This document shows positions 1 through 9,668 of a stretch of DNA of 22,859 nt, one piece after another (the first letter of the stretch is position 1; each line of letters begins with the position of its first letter). The notes below the pieces were generated by a model. That model did not search any database and was not told where the DNA came from. It saw only the letters and a list, made by a program, of their open reading frames with translations. The stretch spans positions 134,350-157,208 of the forward strand of contig BMAT01000348.1 in NCBI GenBank assembly GCA_019649035.1, written 5' to 3'. The DNA comes from Elysia marginata. Its lineage: Eukaryota; Mollusca; Gastropoda; Plakobranchidae. The position numbers were made by a program, and so were the translations under genes.

Positions 1-845
1 AAAGTTGGAAACAAAAATTTAAAAAACACATATAGACCTATGAGAGACTGAATAGTACATCATACAATAAAACAACACAATTCGTAACATAAAAGGAACT
101 ATAAAGTCGAGCCAAAAGTTGTTCTTAACTTCAATGCACGTAAAAAAAGTATAAAACCAATTAAATGATTTCCAAAACGACAAATTGTTATACGATAAAT
201 TTAGTCAATTTCAACACAGGAGATTCATAATTTATTGACACCATCGTCTTAAAACAAACATAATTACAGACATACATAAACGTTTCATCATTTTACGAGA
301 TAATTCTAAACTTCAAGTACATAGCACAACGCTAGTTTTTTGTTGCAATTAAAGATAAAATAATTTTTTTTTAAATCGAGTAGACAATTCACAACTGAAA
401 ATCTTTAGTACCAGAAATGTAAATCTATCAAAATTTTCTGTCGCACTGGAAAAAGCCAGTAACCAGACCAAAAACAGAAATCCCAAACTACATGTAAACC
501 CCAAATTGATCTACGCAAGGAGAGGCAAGGAAAAAAACAGACAGCATTTGAAAAGCTCAAAATTGTCAAAAATTTCTGCGGTTTTTCCTGTTCACTTTAT
601 TCTCCCCTTTCTATTCTAAACTTCGTGTTTTCATGAGTGTGGCAATCTCAGCACACTGTAGCAAAAGTTATTCCGCTCTCGGTTATTGTTTATAGAACAA
701 ACATTAATAGGCTAATTTCTGCGTAAAAGGTAAGCGTAAACAAAGACCCGTTTGATACTATTATCATTCAAAAAATTTTCATTTGCATTATCATCCTCCG
801 ACGAATCTCTTATATACACTATACTAATCCCTTTCGGTAAATTTG
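1..845. other. AT-rich non-coding stretch, no feature recognised
   Basis: No open frame of note, tRNA-like box pair, or tandem repeat was seen on either strand. Composition is AT-rich with short A and T runs. It may be intergenic or intronic. Confidence 0.6.
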
Positions 846-1117
846 GCTTCGTTAGTCAGCGTAACTGCGTCGCCAGAGAGCAGCGCTACTAATGCCCCTA
901 GCAGACCAGTACCTTCATTTGAAGGATGTTGTTGCAGGTGAATTCAACAGTTGCCTGTAGCTGGGTACCCATTTTATACAGGTTTGTTGACTGGGGACAT
1001 TTAGATAAATTGCTTTCCGAAGACAATTACAGCATGGCATGGGATCCAACCCGCAACCCTCCAGATCTCGAGTCCGACGCGCTAATCTCTCTGCCACGCA
1101 GCTGCACCCAATTACTC
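846..1117 (-). mobile_element. tRNA-derived SINE, minus strand, decayed (family 3)
   Basis: Read on the minus strand, the element starts near 1117 with a tRNA-like head. An A-box-like stretch TGGCAGAGAGATTAGC lies at 1096-1081. It is followed by an anticodon-arm-like segment and a B-box-like GGTTGGATCCC at 1051-1041, close to the pol III consensus GGTTCGANTCC. The body then runs towards 846 and includes TGGGTACCCAGC, a palindromic word. The spacing of the two boxes fits a tRNA-derived pol III promoter. I found no clear target-site duplication and the 3' end is uncertain. The open frames on both strands here (915-1097 minus, 926-1141 plus) are shadows of the SINE, not genes. The head differs from the family-1 SINEs elsewhere in the window, so this is a separate family. 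Confidence 0.65.
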
Positions 1118-1397
1118 TGTATGTTAATAGCTAATGAATGAGGCTAAGGCAATGAAAATTGTCAAAGAACCATTAAACCGACAAGCTCTATACCTTATAT
1201 CCATTGGAAAAAAGATGCAGCTAAAGTAATTCAATGAGTTCGTTTTGCGTTTTCAAATATAATCCATACATCACCCGTATCAGCATCTTCAGCTTGTCTT
1301 TAAATCACACAAAGTGTACGGAGCTACATGTGTGTATGTTTTCCTATTATGTCTTCGAGTAAATTTCATATATTCAGAGTCCCATGGAGGTACTAAT

Positions 1398-1400
<3 letters not shown>
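1118..1400. other. Non-coding, nothing recognised
   Basis: AT-rich unique-looking sequence between a SINE and a CT microsatellite. No feature could be supported. Confidence 0.5.

Positions 1401-1432
<32 letters not shown>
1401..1432. repeat. (CT)16 microsatellite
   Basis: Uninterrupted CT dinucleotides, followed by a T-rich pyrimidine stretch. The 73-residue open frame through it (1384-1605) is caused by the repeat and has no protein character. Confidence 0.95.
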
Positions 1433-1435
<3 letters not shown>

Positions 1436-1740
1436 TCTTTTTTCTTGACTCCTTTTTAATATTTTTTTTTATTCATAGACACCCCCCGATCTTTTCTTTT
1501 TCATATAATATAAATTTAATCGTCTTTCTGTATCATGAAGCAGTTGAGGTGAAAGTGCATCGAAAGTTGTCGATATCCGTGAAAACATTTTTAAAAAGCA
1601 TATAACTTATAGCGTATAGGGGAGCGTAAAATTATTCCACAGGGTAAAAGGTGTGGAGCTATCGTCGGTTCGTTTGTTTGTGGTGGCTGTAACGGAGTGC
1701 TCAACTCACCACAATTTAGTGTCATGCAGTGTGTACAGTA

Positions 1741-1756
1741 GCTGCTGCTGCTGCTG
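1741..1756. repeat. Short (GCT)5 triplet run
   Basis: Five GCT/CTG units. The run is short and probably incidental, but triplet runs of this kind are length-variable in many genomes. Confidence 0.8.
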
Positions 1757-1792
1757 AAACCGCATGAGTAAATTGTCTTTGTCAAGGATAAT

Positions 1793-1812
1793 TTTCTTTC
1801 TTTCTTTCTTTC
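1793..1812. repeat. (TTTC)5 microsatellite
   Basis: Five uninterrupted TTTC units inside a longer pyrimidine-rich run that continues to about 1818. Confidence 0.9.
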
Positions 1813-2026
1813 TTTTTCTGGGTGTGCTTATGAAATGTGGGGGCGGTAAGTTTTTGTTGTTGTTTTTTTTTTTCTTTTTAGTTTTACGAGACCACAACCT
1901 TGCAGGGTAGGGCACGTCTCGCCATCTCATTACTCTACAAACACGCCAATGGTTATTATGTAGTTTGGCATATTGAGGACGGAAAAGAGAGAGAGATATG
2001 CACATAGAATAGGAGGAGCCAGTAAC

Positions 2027-2181
2027 AGAAAGAGAGAGGGAAGAAAAAAGAGGAGAAAGAAGAAGAAGAGGGAAGAAGAAAGAGAACAAGAAAAAGAAGA
2101 AGAAAAAGAAGAAGAAGAAGAAGAAGAAGAAGAAGAAGAAGAAGAAGAAGAAAAAGAAGAAGAAGAAAAAGAAGAAGAAAA
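2027..2181. repeat. (GAA)n homopurine tract
   Basis: On the plus strand every base from 2027 to 2181 is A or G except a single C at 2087. It starts as mixed GA/GGA and becomes mostly GAA from about 2091. The uninterrupted arm 2088-2181 is 94 bases. Open frames exist on both strands only because GAA, AGA, AAG and their complements lack stops (Glu-rich on plus, Ser- or Leu-rich on minus). None has protein character. Long GAA mirror repeats are known from other systems to form triplexes. Confidence 0.95.
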
Positions 2182-2912
2182 TAGGGGAAGGATAATGAGG
2201 GAAAAATTAAACAAACAAACTGAAAAAGCATACATTCATGTGGAAGGAGGATAGAATCAAAGCGAAACCGGATAAGATGGTATAAAGAGATGGAAGGAGA
2301 GAGAGAGAAATCAGTTAGAATTCGTGTCGTTTATGTCTTTCAACTCTCAAATAAACTTTGCCAGTGTGATATGTGTGTCATATTTTTATTAAAATCACAC
2401 TGAAACCAGATAAAGAGCACAAAGGTCATTAGGTACAAACTCCATACACTCACTGACAGTTTGGGTCCGCTACCTCCCTGGCACAGATTTAGTTTTACCT
2501 CGGATGTCTTTTTTTTCATATGAACACACGAAGCGTGTTAACGGCGACAAAAGGAAGATTTCTATATGACTCAGATAAAGAACTTCATGGCCATAAACTT
2601 GTGGTTTTGAAAAGAAAAAGCGGAGAAGGGAAAGGTCGGTTGCATCAGTTATGAGTGTCAGTCCAAAAAGAAGAAAGAAAAAAAGGAACGAGAGAAAGGA
2701 ACACGTGTCTTTCGGTACGTATCTGGAAAATTGACAATTTTCTGCGACTTGATTTAAGAGAAAGCCGCACAAATTAACGAAAGGTGCGTCCACTCTGGTT
2801 TCTTGATTGTAATTATACGGCTCTGATTGTTCTTTACAATAGGCCAAAAGCAAGCAGCACAGAATGTAAAATATCACGGTTATTATTCATGTTATTAAAA
2901 TCTACAAAATAA

Positions 2913-2913
<1 letters not shown>
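2182..2913. other. Non-coding stretch with one short inverted repeat
   Basis: Purine-rich at its left end, otherwise unremarkable. The only structure seen is a perfect 9-bp inverted repeat, CAGTGTGAT at 2362-2370 and ATCACACTG at 2394-2402, separated by 23 bases. The 135-residue minus-strand open frame at 2470-2877 matches no family I know. Its sequence is low-information and hydrophobic, so I do not call it a gene. Confidence 0.5.

Positions 2914-2954
<41 letters not shown>
2914..2954. repeat. (AAT)n microsatellite
   Basis: About 13-14 uninterrupted AAT units. The Leu-run open frame on the minus strand (2834-3046) is an artefact of this repeat. Confidence 0.95.
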
Positions 2955-3516
2955 CTAAGTACGCATGCACTCAACTGCGTTATCTTCGAATAGGCTTTAC
3001 CAACCATAAAATAATTGAGAGACAGTCGTGTGCATTTCATTAACATCTATTACCTAAGCAATATCACTTTATTGCAGATAATAAAATCTAGCAGGTTCCA
3101 AAGTTATGTTGTAAGAAAAGTTTAAAAGTAACTGAAGCACCGTGGACCCACACTATGCCAGCAATCATGCAGTAGTTGAACTATCTCATCTTTTTGTTAC
3201 CCTAGATTGCACGACTTTTCTCGCCCTTCACTCATTTTTTCTCTTTTTTTTTCGCAGTTCTCTTAATGTCTGATCCTCTTCTCTGTAAATTCATTTTTAA
3301 CCCATCCGCAACACACAAAGTATACGCAACTTTTTTACGTGTTTTTTTTTTTTTGAACTTATTTTAACTTAGTTTTAAAGGTTATGTTTAAAAGTAATGA
3401 CGTAGCTTGAGAACTTTGCTTCATAAACTTTTCGTTTTTCAAAATTTCCGTTACTCCCTCGCGACAACAGCAGAAAATTTGACACTTATTCTAAAAAGAA
3501 AATATTTGAACAGTTC

Positions 3517-3518
<2 letters not shown>
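2955..3518. other. Non-coding, nothing recognised
   Basis: AT-rich sequence with pyrimidine-rich patches. No open frame, tRNA-like box or repeat could be supported. Confidence 0.5.

Positions 3519-3551
<33 letters not shown>
3519..3551. repeat. (TA)n microsatellite
   Basis: About 16 alternating TA/AT units. Such tracts are length-variable and can extrude as cruciforms. Confidence 0.95.
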
Positions 3552-3553
<2 letters not shown>

Positions 3554-4320
3554 AGTTTTGGATTTTCTTCATTCAATAATTCTGTAGGTTTTTATATTTG
3601 ATATCCATTCACTTATTGCAGAGTTTATAACAATTATAACGGAAGTGCACCCTGCTTTTGATTTCTTTTTACAGGCTTATATGGAAACCTCCATACCAAA
3701 GGATCAAGGGATTGGTGATATTCGAAACCTGTGCATTTGTAAAATCTAATGCCCAGGTTACGCTTGGATGACAATTTACAGCCAAGAAGTGCCTTTTTCT
3801 TTGTCTGTATGTCTCGCTCTTTGTATTTGATTTATGTTTATGGCTGAGTGATTAGTTTAATTCAACTAATGCTTCACTTTATTTCAATGTGTCTACGAAA
3901 TCTTTTTAAAGCCTTTTTTCAACCACGTCTTTTTGCAGCTTAATTCAGTATGGTGTATTAGGTGGAACAGGTATAACAATTTTAATGTGGTGTGATAGAA
4001 TTAAATATCATTTTAAATAGTATAAACTGAGATGATTTTATAGATGTAAACCCTTGAACAAGGTTGATTTAATGCGTGCTTTTTTTGCGTCTTTTCTTTC
4101 AATTTGTATTGTAGAAGTAGATGGTGGCGTCTGTGAGAATCAGTGAAAACTTAAACACTCACTGCTGCGGCAGACCTGTTTTCTGCAGAGGATCTGTGAA
4201 AACTAGGATAGAAAAAGAAACAGAGAAAAGATAATACAGTACAGAAAAACTAAGAAGACAAATAAACACGAAGTGTTGAGAAGAGAGACAGTGATGCAGT
4301 TTATGTTCTTTGAGCCCTTG
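3552..4320. other. Non-coding stretch; one exon-like acceptor only
   Basis: No protein family is recognised. A pyrimidine tract and TTTTTACAG at 3666-3674 precede 24 open codons ending in TAA at 3747-3749. This could be chance and is discussed as a finding. Confidence 0.4.
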
Positions 4321-4463
4321 GTATCTCTGCATCTTCTCTTATTCTTTGTTTGTTTGTCTGTGTCTGATCTGTATCTCCGAAGGGAAAGAAAGCGGTAGAG
4401 ATAAAAAATACGATATATCAGATGGAGACAAACAAAGAGATAAACAGAAGATGTGTAGAGATA
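4321..4463. repeat. Imperfect inverted repeat (foldback)
   Basis: The left arm 4321-4378 (starts GTATCTCTGCATCTTCTC) is largely the reverse complement of the right arm 4412-4463 (includes GAGACAAACAAAGAGATAAA and GATGTGTAGAGATA). They are separated by about 33 bases. By eye roughly three quarters of the arm positions can pair after a few small gaps. The left arm is pyrimidine-rich and the right arm purine-rich, so part of the match may be shared low complexity. Purine-rich GAGATA-like words continue to about 4503. Confidence 0.5.
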
Positions 4464-4503
4464 GACTGTAAAGTAGAGATGAATTACTAAGTACAGAGAT
4501 AGA

Positions 4504-4514
4504 GGGGGGGGGGG
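4504..4514. repeat. G11 homopolymer
   Basis: Eleven consecutive G after a degenerate GAGATA-rich stretch. Its length is prone to polymerase and sequencing error. Confidence 0.9.
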
Positions 4515-5407
4515 AGATTAGTCAAATATTGTATAAAGGACAGATAGAATAAATAAACATTAGAGGATGGAAAAAGGAACAAAAACGCAGGCTAGGTGAA
4601 AAAAAAAACTCATTGTCGCACAAAAAGGAAAAGAATAAAATGGCAATGACACGGCCTCGCAAAAAGAGGATAGGAACAAATTTTGCATACCGTTCTGTCA
4701 GGGACAAACCAAAAGCAGTATCTGCAGTGTAAACCATATTAGAGATACTGCACTTTGTTCACGTTAGCGTTTATTCCTGAGTCAATAGAAATCCGAAAGA
4801 AAAAAAAAACATGATGCTTTGGTGTAGCCGTTAACACAAACTTCAGGAAAAATATATGTGTTTGTTTCATAGAACAGCCTTATTTACTTTGTTTTAATGA
4901 AGTTTGAACCTGCAGCAGGCAAGGCCAAAGGAAGAAGTAACAACCGATGGGATTCTTTTGTTTCAGCGGCACACAAAATCAGGCACATATCCACAAGCTT
5001 AGGTTTTTTTCTATTTACTAGCCTACTTGAAAATCTAGTAATCACATTAAAACGTGTTGTGAGTAATGGCAGGTTAAATCAAATGTGATGTCCCAGATCG
5101 GAGAGCAGGTGTTTATCAGGTGGGGACGTAATCTGTTAAGTACTAAATAACAAAGAAAAAAATTGCCATGGCTCGTGTTAACTTGTATTCACCTTTCTGA
5201 AAAAAAAAAACCAACTGAGCGGGTGTATAATGATAAAACATAACGTTTAAAAGCGTAGAGAAAAAAGGGCAGCTAAAATGCACAATCGTGCTCCTTCTTT
5301 TTACACTAATTTGTCTAGACTTCTTGAATTTTTATAATGATGGCGGTAGAAAAGTACATTGTGCGTATGTTTTTCTAACTATGAAATCCAACCGAGGCTT
5401 TGTACTG
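4515..5407. other. Non-coding, nothing recognised
   Basis: No box pairs, tandem repeats or credible coding frames were seen. The short open frames at 4522-4737 (minus) and 4897-5088 (plus) have no recognisable protein features. Confidence 0.5.
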
Positions 5408-5446
5408 ATAGTAGTAGTAGCAGTAGCAGTATTAGTAGTAGTTGTA

Positions 5447-5478
<32 letters not shown>

Positions 5479-5537
5479 CGTAATAGAAGTAGTTGTAGTA
5501 GTAGTCGTCCCAGGAGAAGTAGTAGTATTAATAGTAG

Positions 5538-5588
<51 letters not shown>

Positions 5589-5604
5589 CAGCAGCAACAG
5601 CAGT
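5408..5604. repeat. (TAG)n / (AGT)n triplet array, imperfect
   Basis: About 197 bp of AGT-type triplets. The left part has many variant triplets (GCA, TTA, TCG, AGA, TTG). A core at 5539-5588 is uninterrupted for 50 bp. The right edge shifts into GCA/ACA triplets. Four open frames (poly-Val and poly-Ser on plus, poly-Thr and poly-Leu on minus) overlap here, which shows they come from the repeat and are not genes. Confidence 0.95.
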
Positions 5605-5606
5605 GG

Positions 5607-6730
5607 CACCATAAATGTTGCCTATAATTCTTTTTATACCCATCGTTAACGGCAAGGTAACCTCAAGTTAAGTGCTATTTATCACACTATAAAATCATTG
5701 GCCAAAAAATCAGGAAAAAAATCAAGATCTTTTCTTGTTTATGCATGTATGTGTATACAAAACAGCATGCCTTCTTTGGGCTATGACCAAGCTTATCATG
5801 CCTTTTTTTAAATTTGATGAGTTTCTATTTTTTTTCTTTGAGACTGGATATTCAGTCAAGTAAGAGGAACATGCGGGATATATGATGGCTTAGATTGTAA
5901 ACTGTCTTTATCTTTAGTTTGTTCTGTATTTAGTTGGAAAATCAGGAATTATTTGTGTTGTTTTTACAGGTAGAATTGCTTAAAGCAGCCACCAGCAGAA
6001 TTGAAATAAAAGTTAAGGAAAAAAAATAATGCACACACGTTTTATAGACAGTCTTAATATTTGATTCTATTCGAAATAACGTTGTTTAATAGAGAAGATA
6101 AATATGCATTGGACGTCTGCAGCATTTAGGCTCTAGACCGTTGAAAATGTTGGTTTGACATAAAAAAGAATATTTCTTTCCCACAAACATTCAAGCAAAA
6201 AAGAACACGACCTTGACCAACAAGGTCACTTTAACAAATTGTTTGTTCTGGATTGGGGCAAATGTAACTGTTTATGTCTTATCCTGAGCGTGATTTACGC
6301 ACAATTCGCGGTTTTTGAATAGTAAGAGAATGCATGCTAGCCGAGTGCTGCTTGCTGCCTGTCGGGCCCAGAGTACGCAAACGTAACAGAAAAAAAATCA
6401 CCATGGATGCCTTTTTCTACTTTTTTTTATTTGAACTTTAAAAGGAATGTTTGTATTGCACAACCTTCAGACGATACCAGAATCTTTTAAGCACACCCTG
6501 TGCAGTAAAAAATCCTTCTATTTTACCTCTTTTCTTTTTTTCCCGTTTGAAAGCCATAATGTGTACAGCCGTATAGAGAGTTATTTTCTACATTAAAAAA
6601 GGAAAAGCGCAGGTTTTTTGTGTTTAATTAAGTGTAGAGCCAAACCAGCTGCGGGCTCCAAAGCTCATAAACGACTCGACGACTTTTAGAGGGATTTGAT
6701 CTGCACTACAGCAACGCCTATCTTGGCTCC
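5607..6730. other. Non-coding stretch with two minor signals
   Basis: No gene is recognised. Two small signals lie here: a splice-acceptor-like site followed by 19 open codons (5961-6029), and a 7-bp hairpin GACCTTG-ACCAA-CAAGGTC at 6209-6227. Both are treated as findings. Confidence 0.45.
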
Positions 6731-7023
6731 CGACGGTAGTGCACCGGCTCTGTAGCTTAGCGGTAAGACACTAACTCAGAGATCTCGGCCGAGTCAAACC
6801 AAAGACTTTAAGATTGTTATTAGCAGCTGATCCGCCTTGTGTCTGGCATTATGGATTTAGTGCTAAGTCTGATTGGCCCGGTGATAGGGAAATGTGACTG
6901 GATATGGTGTACGCAAGCGCTCCTTACATCAGTGTGGCAGCACCCTTTCAATTGTCCCCAACCTCGAAGTTGACTGGGACGTTAAAACTCAAACAACCAA
7001 CCAACCAACACGACGGTAGTGCA
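6731..7023. repeat. 13-bp target-site duplication flanking a SINE
   Basis: CGACGGTAGTGCA at 6731-6743 is repeated perfectly at 7011-7023, immediately outside the SINE at 6744-7010. This is the footprint of LINE-mediated (target-primed) insertion. Confidence 0.93.
6744..7010 (+). mobile_element. tRNA-derived SINE, family 1, copy 1 (lacks B box)
   Basis: The element begins CCGGCTCTGTAGCTTAGCGG, with an A-box match at 6753-6763. The body is shared with five other copies here, for example TAGCAGCTGATCCGCCT, TGTCTGGCATTATGGATTTA and GCAAGCGCTCCTTACATC. It ends in a CAAC/CCAA tail at 6991-7010. Compared with the other copies it lacks about 22 bases of the tRNA head, including the B box, reading straight from CAGAGATC into TCGGCCGAGTC. 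It also lacks a segment of about 18 bases near the 3' end that the others carry (GCGCCGTCTCTGATATA region). It is flanked by a perfect 13-bp target-site duplication, so the insertion is intact and probably relatively young. Confidence 0.93.
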
Positions 7024-7309
7024 GGTAAAAACTTTTACCATGAGTACATGTACATGTCATGGTCATGAACTAAGGTACCGCCGCCGGACGGATGTGGTTC
7101 TACCCTAATCCACAGCAGAGCTTAAAGCGACTTTCGTGGGTGCCTTGTTGCACAAGAAACGTATGACCAACGAATGTACATATCAGAACCAGAGAAGGAG
7201 CAGCTTTAGATACAATGCAGCGGCGTATTATTCAAGCAATAAAGAGCTATTTCGTCATTTTGTTCTAGCCAGGTACTCAATATAATATACCGTAAGAGGG
7301 AAAGATGAT
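7024..7309. other. Non-coding; short CATG-rich palindromic patch
   Basis: CCATGA at 7038-7043 and TCATGG at 7057-7062 flank the 10-bp palindrome GTACATGTAC (7044-7053). The rest is unremarkable. Confidence 0.5.
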
Positions 7310-7395
7310 TACACCAGGGCTGAATCCAAACCCAAACCCACTGATCTGAGAGTCAGATGTATTTATCTTGACCACAAGATATATCACGACACTCC
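7310..7395 (-). mobile_element. tRNA-like SINE head fragment, minus strand (family 4)
   Basis: On the minus strand, TGGTCAAGATAAATAC at 7374-7359 sits where an A box would. It is followed by an anticodon-stem-like CTGACTCTCAGATCAG, and then GGTTTGGATTC at 7332-7322 in the place of a B box. The order and spacing are those of a tRNA. Several substitutions from the consensus and the lack of a closed acceptor stem argue against a working tRNA gene. I read it as the head of a fourth SINE family. Its body, if present, would extend towards lower coordinates and is not recognisable. Confidence 0.45.
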
Positions 7396-7405
7396 ATCCA
7401 CAGCG

Positions 7406-8506
7406 CAAGTATCTTTTACTATGTGCGATTATTTTGAAGAGCACGCTGTAGTGAAGACACACATTGTTAGAGTTTTAAAACGTAAACGTTATCAGACCGT
7501 ACCTGTCAAAAATATTGAACATGGTCGTATTTTTGCATTTTTAAGAGAAAGTAAACTCTGGCATTTCGGTGGCTATTTTCCTAACCGCAACGCGCGTTTA
7601 AACCTAAAATCATTATAATGTAGTATTTTAAAAATTGTTTACTTACTTTAATTTTGTACAGCTAATCCGTCAATTTTGAAGATGAAAGTCCGCTTCTGAG
7701 AAAAGGCAGTTGAATCGGTAAGAAGTGAAAGAATTACCACAAGCAAATCTGTTATCTAAAACAAATTTGTGATACTTTTTTATTATGGTTGGGTGGAACT
7801 GTATCACAGCTCCTCCACTATGACTTTCTAAATTCCGTAATTGCAGTAAACCGTACCGGTACAGGAAAAAAAGCCTCCTTACGTGGATTTGCTCTATATA
7901 AACACTCTAGCAGTGGCATCCCACAATAACTGATCCTATTTCCTACTGTTGTCTTATATTATGTGCAGTCTTTTGTAGCTTTGCGTTATCACTGCTAAAT
8001 AATGCAAACAATGTAGCTCGTTTTAATTACTTTTTTTTTGCTAACGTCTAACACAAACACAAACTGTCAAAACAGTTTCGCGGCATACTAGAGATTATAA
8101 TGTTTAAAGCATCAACAACCTTTATGACGTTGTTTCACTACAGCTGCGGGTCTGAACATCATCGTTTTAAGATCATACGCAGTAACCCCTGTCTGCACAA
8201 CGTGCGTCACGAATATTCACTCACCCAGGCTTCTCTTTCATATAATTGTAGCATTATAGCGCTGAGCTGTAGGCTACCTACTTTTTGGTTAGTTGAACGT
8301 CTCCTAAGTTTTCGCTTTAGAATCCCAGATAAGTGAACTAAAGTTTGCGCGTGCCAGCTGTGTAGATTATTTCTTTTTTATAAGTTCAAACTTCAATCAT
8401 CAAACAATCGATAAACAGATTTTTTTAAAGCAACATGCTCTTGCTAATCAAGCGCCGGGACTAATGAAGGTATGGCTAAAAGTAGAGTAAAGAGCGTTTT
8501 AAAATA
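7406..8506. other. Non-coding, nothing recognised
   Basis: Open frames at 7421-7618 (65 residues) and 8100-8336 (78 residues) resemble no family I recognise. They lack a supporting context such as splice sites, so they are not called as genes. Confidence 0.45.
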
Positions 8507-8816
8507 GCGCCTAATCTACTATGGGCTCTAAGTGCTTTAAAAGGGGTTCCCTGACAGGTCATGACCAAATAAACAACCTTCTTAACTCACAGAGGAGCAA
8601 CTTCTACAACGCTTCATTCTATGATCCTGATATTGATAAGATCTTACTGTGGTCTATAGTTGGGTACTCCTTTACTGCATGAATGAGGCAAAGAAATAAT
8701 AATATTTGAAATAGCCTTTTTCAAGGACTATACGACGACTTGCCGAAAGCATGACTCGAAGCCCGGATGTCTCGGTCCGAAAGCCAAGCGTCTATCACTA
8801 GACCACGTCCACGACT
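8507..8816 (-). mobile_element. tRNA-derived SINE, family 2, copy A, minus strand
   Basis: On the minus strand it begins GTCGTGGACGTGGTCTAGTG, with an A box over 8805-8789. A B-box-like GGCTTCGAGTC follows at 8763-8753. The 3' end at about 8507-8560 (plus-strand GCCTAATCTACTATGGGCTC and onward) matches copy B at 9669-9720. The two copies therefore share both the tRNA-like head and the tail. Internal sequence has diverged, and no target-site duplication was found, so it looks old. Confidence 0.75.
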
Positions 8817-8985
8817 AGACAAAGCAAACAAAATAACATTATCGCAAAGAACAATTTAAGCGATGGCCTTTGCAATCAATTCGACCACAAAACAATCTGG
8901 TGTACTAAATCTTGCTTAAGTCACCATGCAATGCGATGTTTTCTATAGTAGGATAATACATCAAACTATTTAAAAACAATACTTA

Positions 8986-8998
8986 CCCCCCCCCCCCC
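8986..8998. repeat. C13 homopolymer
   Basis: Thirteen consecutive C. Another C13 run lies at 14836-14848. Confidence 0.9.
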
Positions 8999-9107
8999 AA
9001 ATAAAAAAAAAGATACACTTGGAGACCTTTGACTGTTAAATGTTATACGCTTTTAGTAAGTTTTAATTTAAAAAATTTCCACATAAGAAAAAATGCAAAG
9101 AAAAAAA

Positions 9108-9132
9108 ACAAACAAACAACAACAACAACAAC
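9108..9132. repeat. (CAAA)n/(CAA)n microsatellite
   Basis: Two or three CAAA units pass into about six CAA units. It might be the tail of an old retroposon, but no body was found beside it. Confidence 0.8.
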
Positions 9133-9134
9133 CC

Positions 9135-9668
9135 ACCTTTTCACAGAATGTATGTTTGAAATTAGGCCTATTCTATTCCAACGTTTAATATCTGGAATAC
9201 AGTAATCAATAATGAGAAAAAACACGTCGTGAAGTAGAAGGGTGAATACAGTGACATGATATCACGTTGAAGTCATAATAATCTCAGGAAGTTGGCTCAG
9301 AACAAAAAAATTAGCTAATGGGCAACCATGAACGAAAAAAGCGGCCGTTTTGACAAAGACAGTGATGATCTTGATAACGGTAATTGCTATGCCTATTTAA
9401 AAAAATCAAAGAACTTTAAATACCTTGTAAATCTTGTGGTTTTCGGTTAACTAGAACCTCTTTCATTACTCTTCTGTGTCCCAACGCGCAATACTAAAGC
9501 TTCGGTTAGTATGTTTATTGCAGTTAACGTTTAGTAAAAGAAAATTCAATATAATTATTATTATGTGATGATCCAATGTGCTCTGTAAGGTGAGATATTA
9601 GTATCGCAATGATCATGGTAATAAAATATTATTGATAATTAGGTAAAAGTAAATAAAGTTTTTATCAA
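9135..9668. other. Non-coding, nothing recognised
   Basis: AT-rich sequence between a CAA run and a SINE. No supported feature. Confidence 0.5.

Noticed and set aside
1930-2254. Overlapping open frames of 91-101 residues on both strands (Ser-, Leu- or Glu-rich)
   Set aside because: They are translations of the GAA homopurine tract; stops are absent from the repeat in most frames.
2470-2877. 135-residue minus-strand frame as a host gene
   Set aside because: No domain, low-information hydrophobic sequence, and no splice or context support.
5288-5655. Four open frames of 77-108 residues (poly-Val, poly-Ser, poly-Thr, poly-Leu)
   Set aside because: All come from the TAG/AGT triplet array. Real coding would favour one frame.
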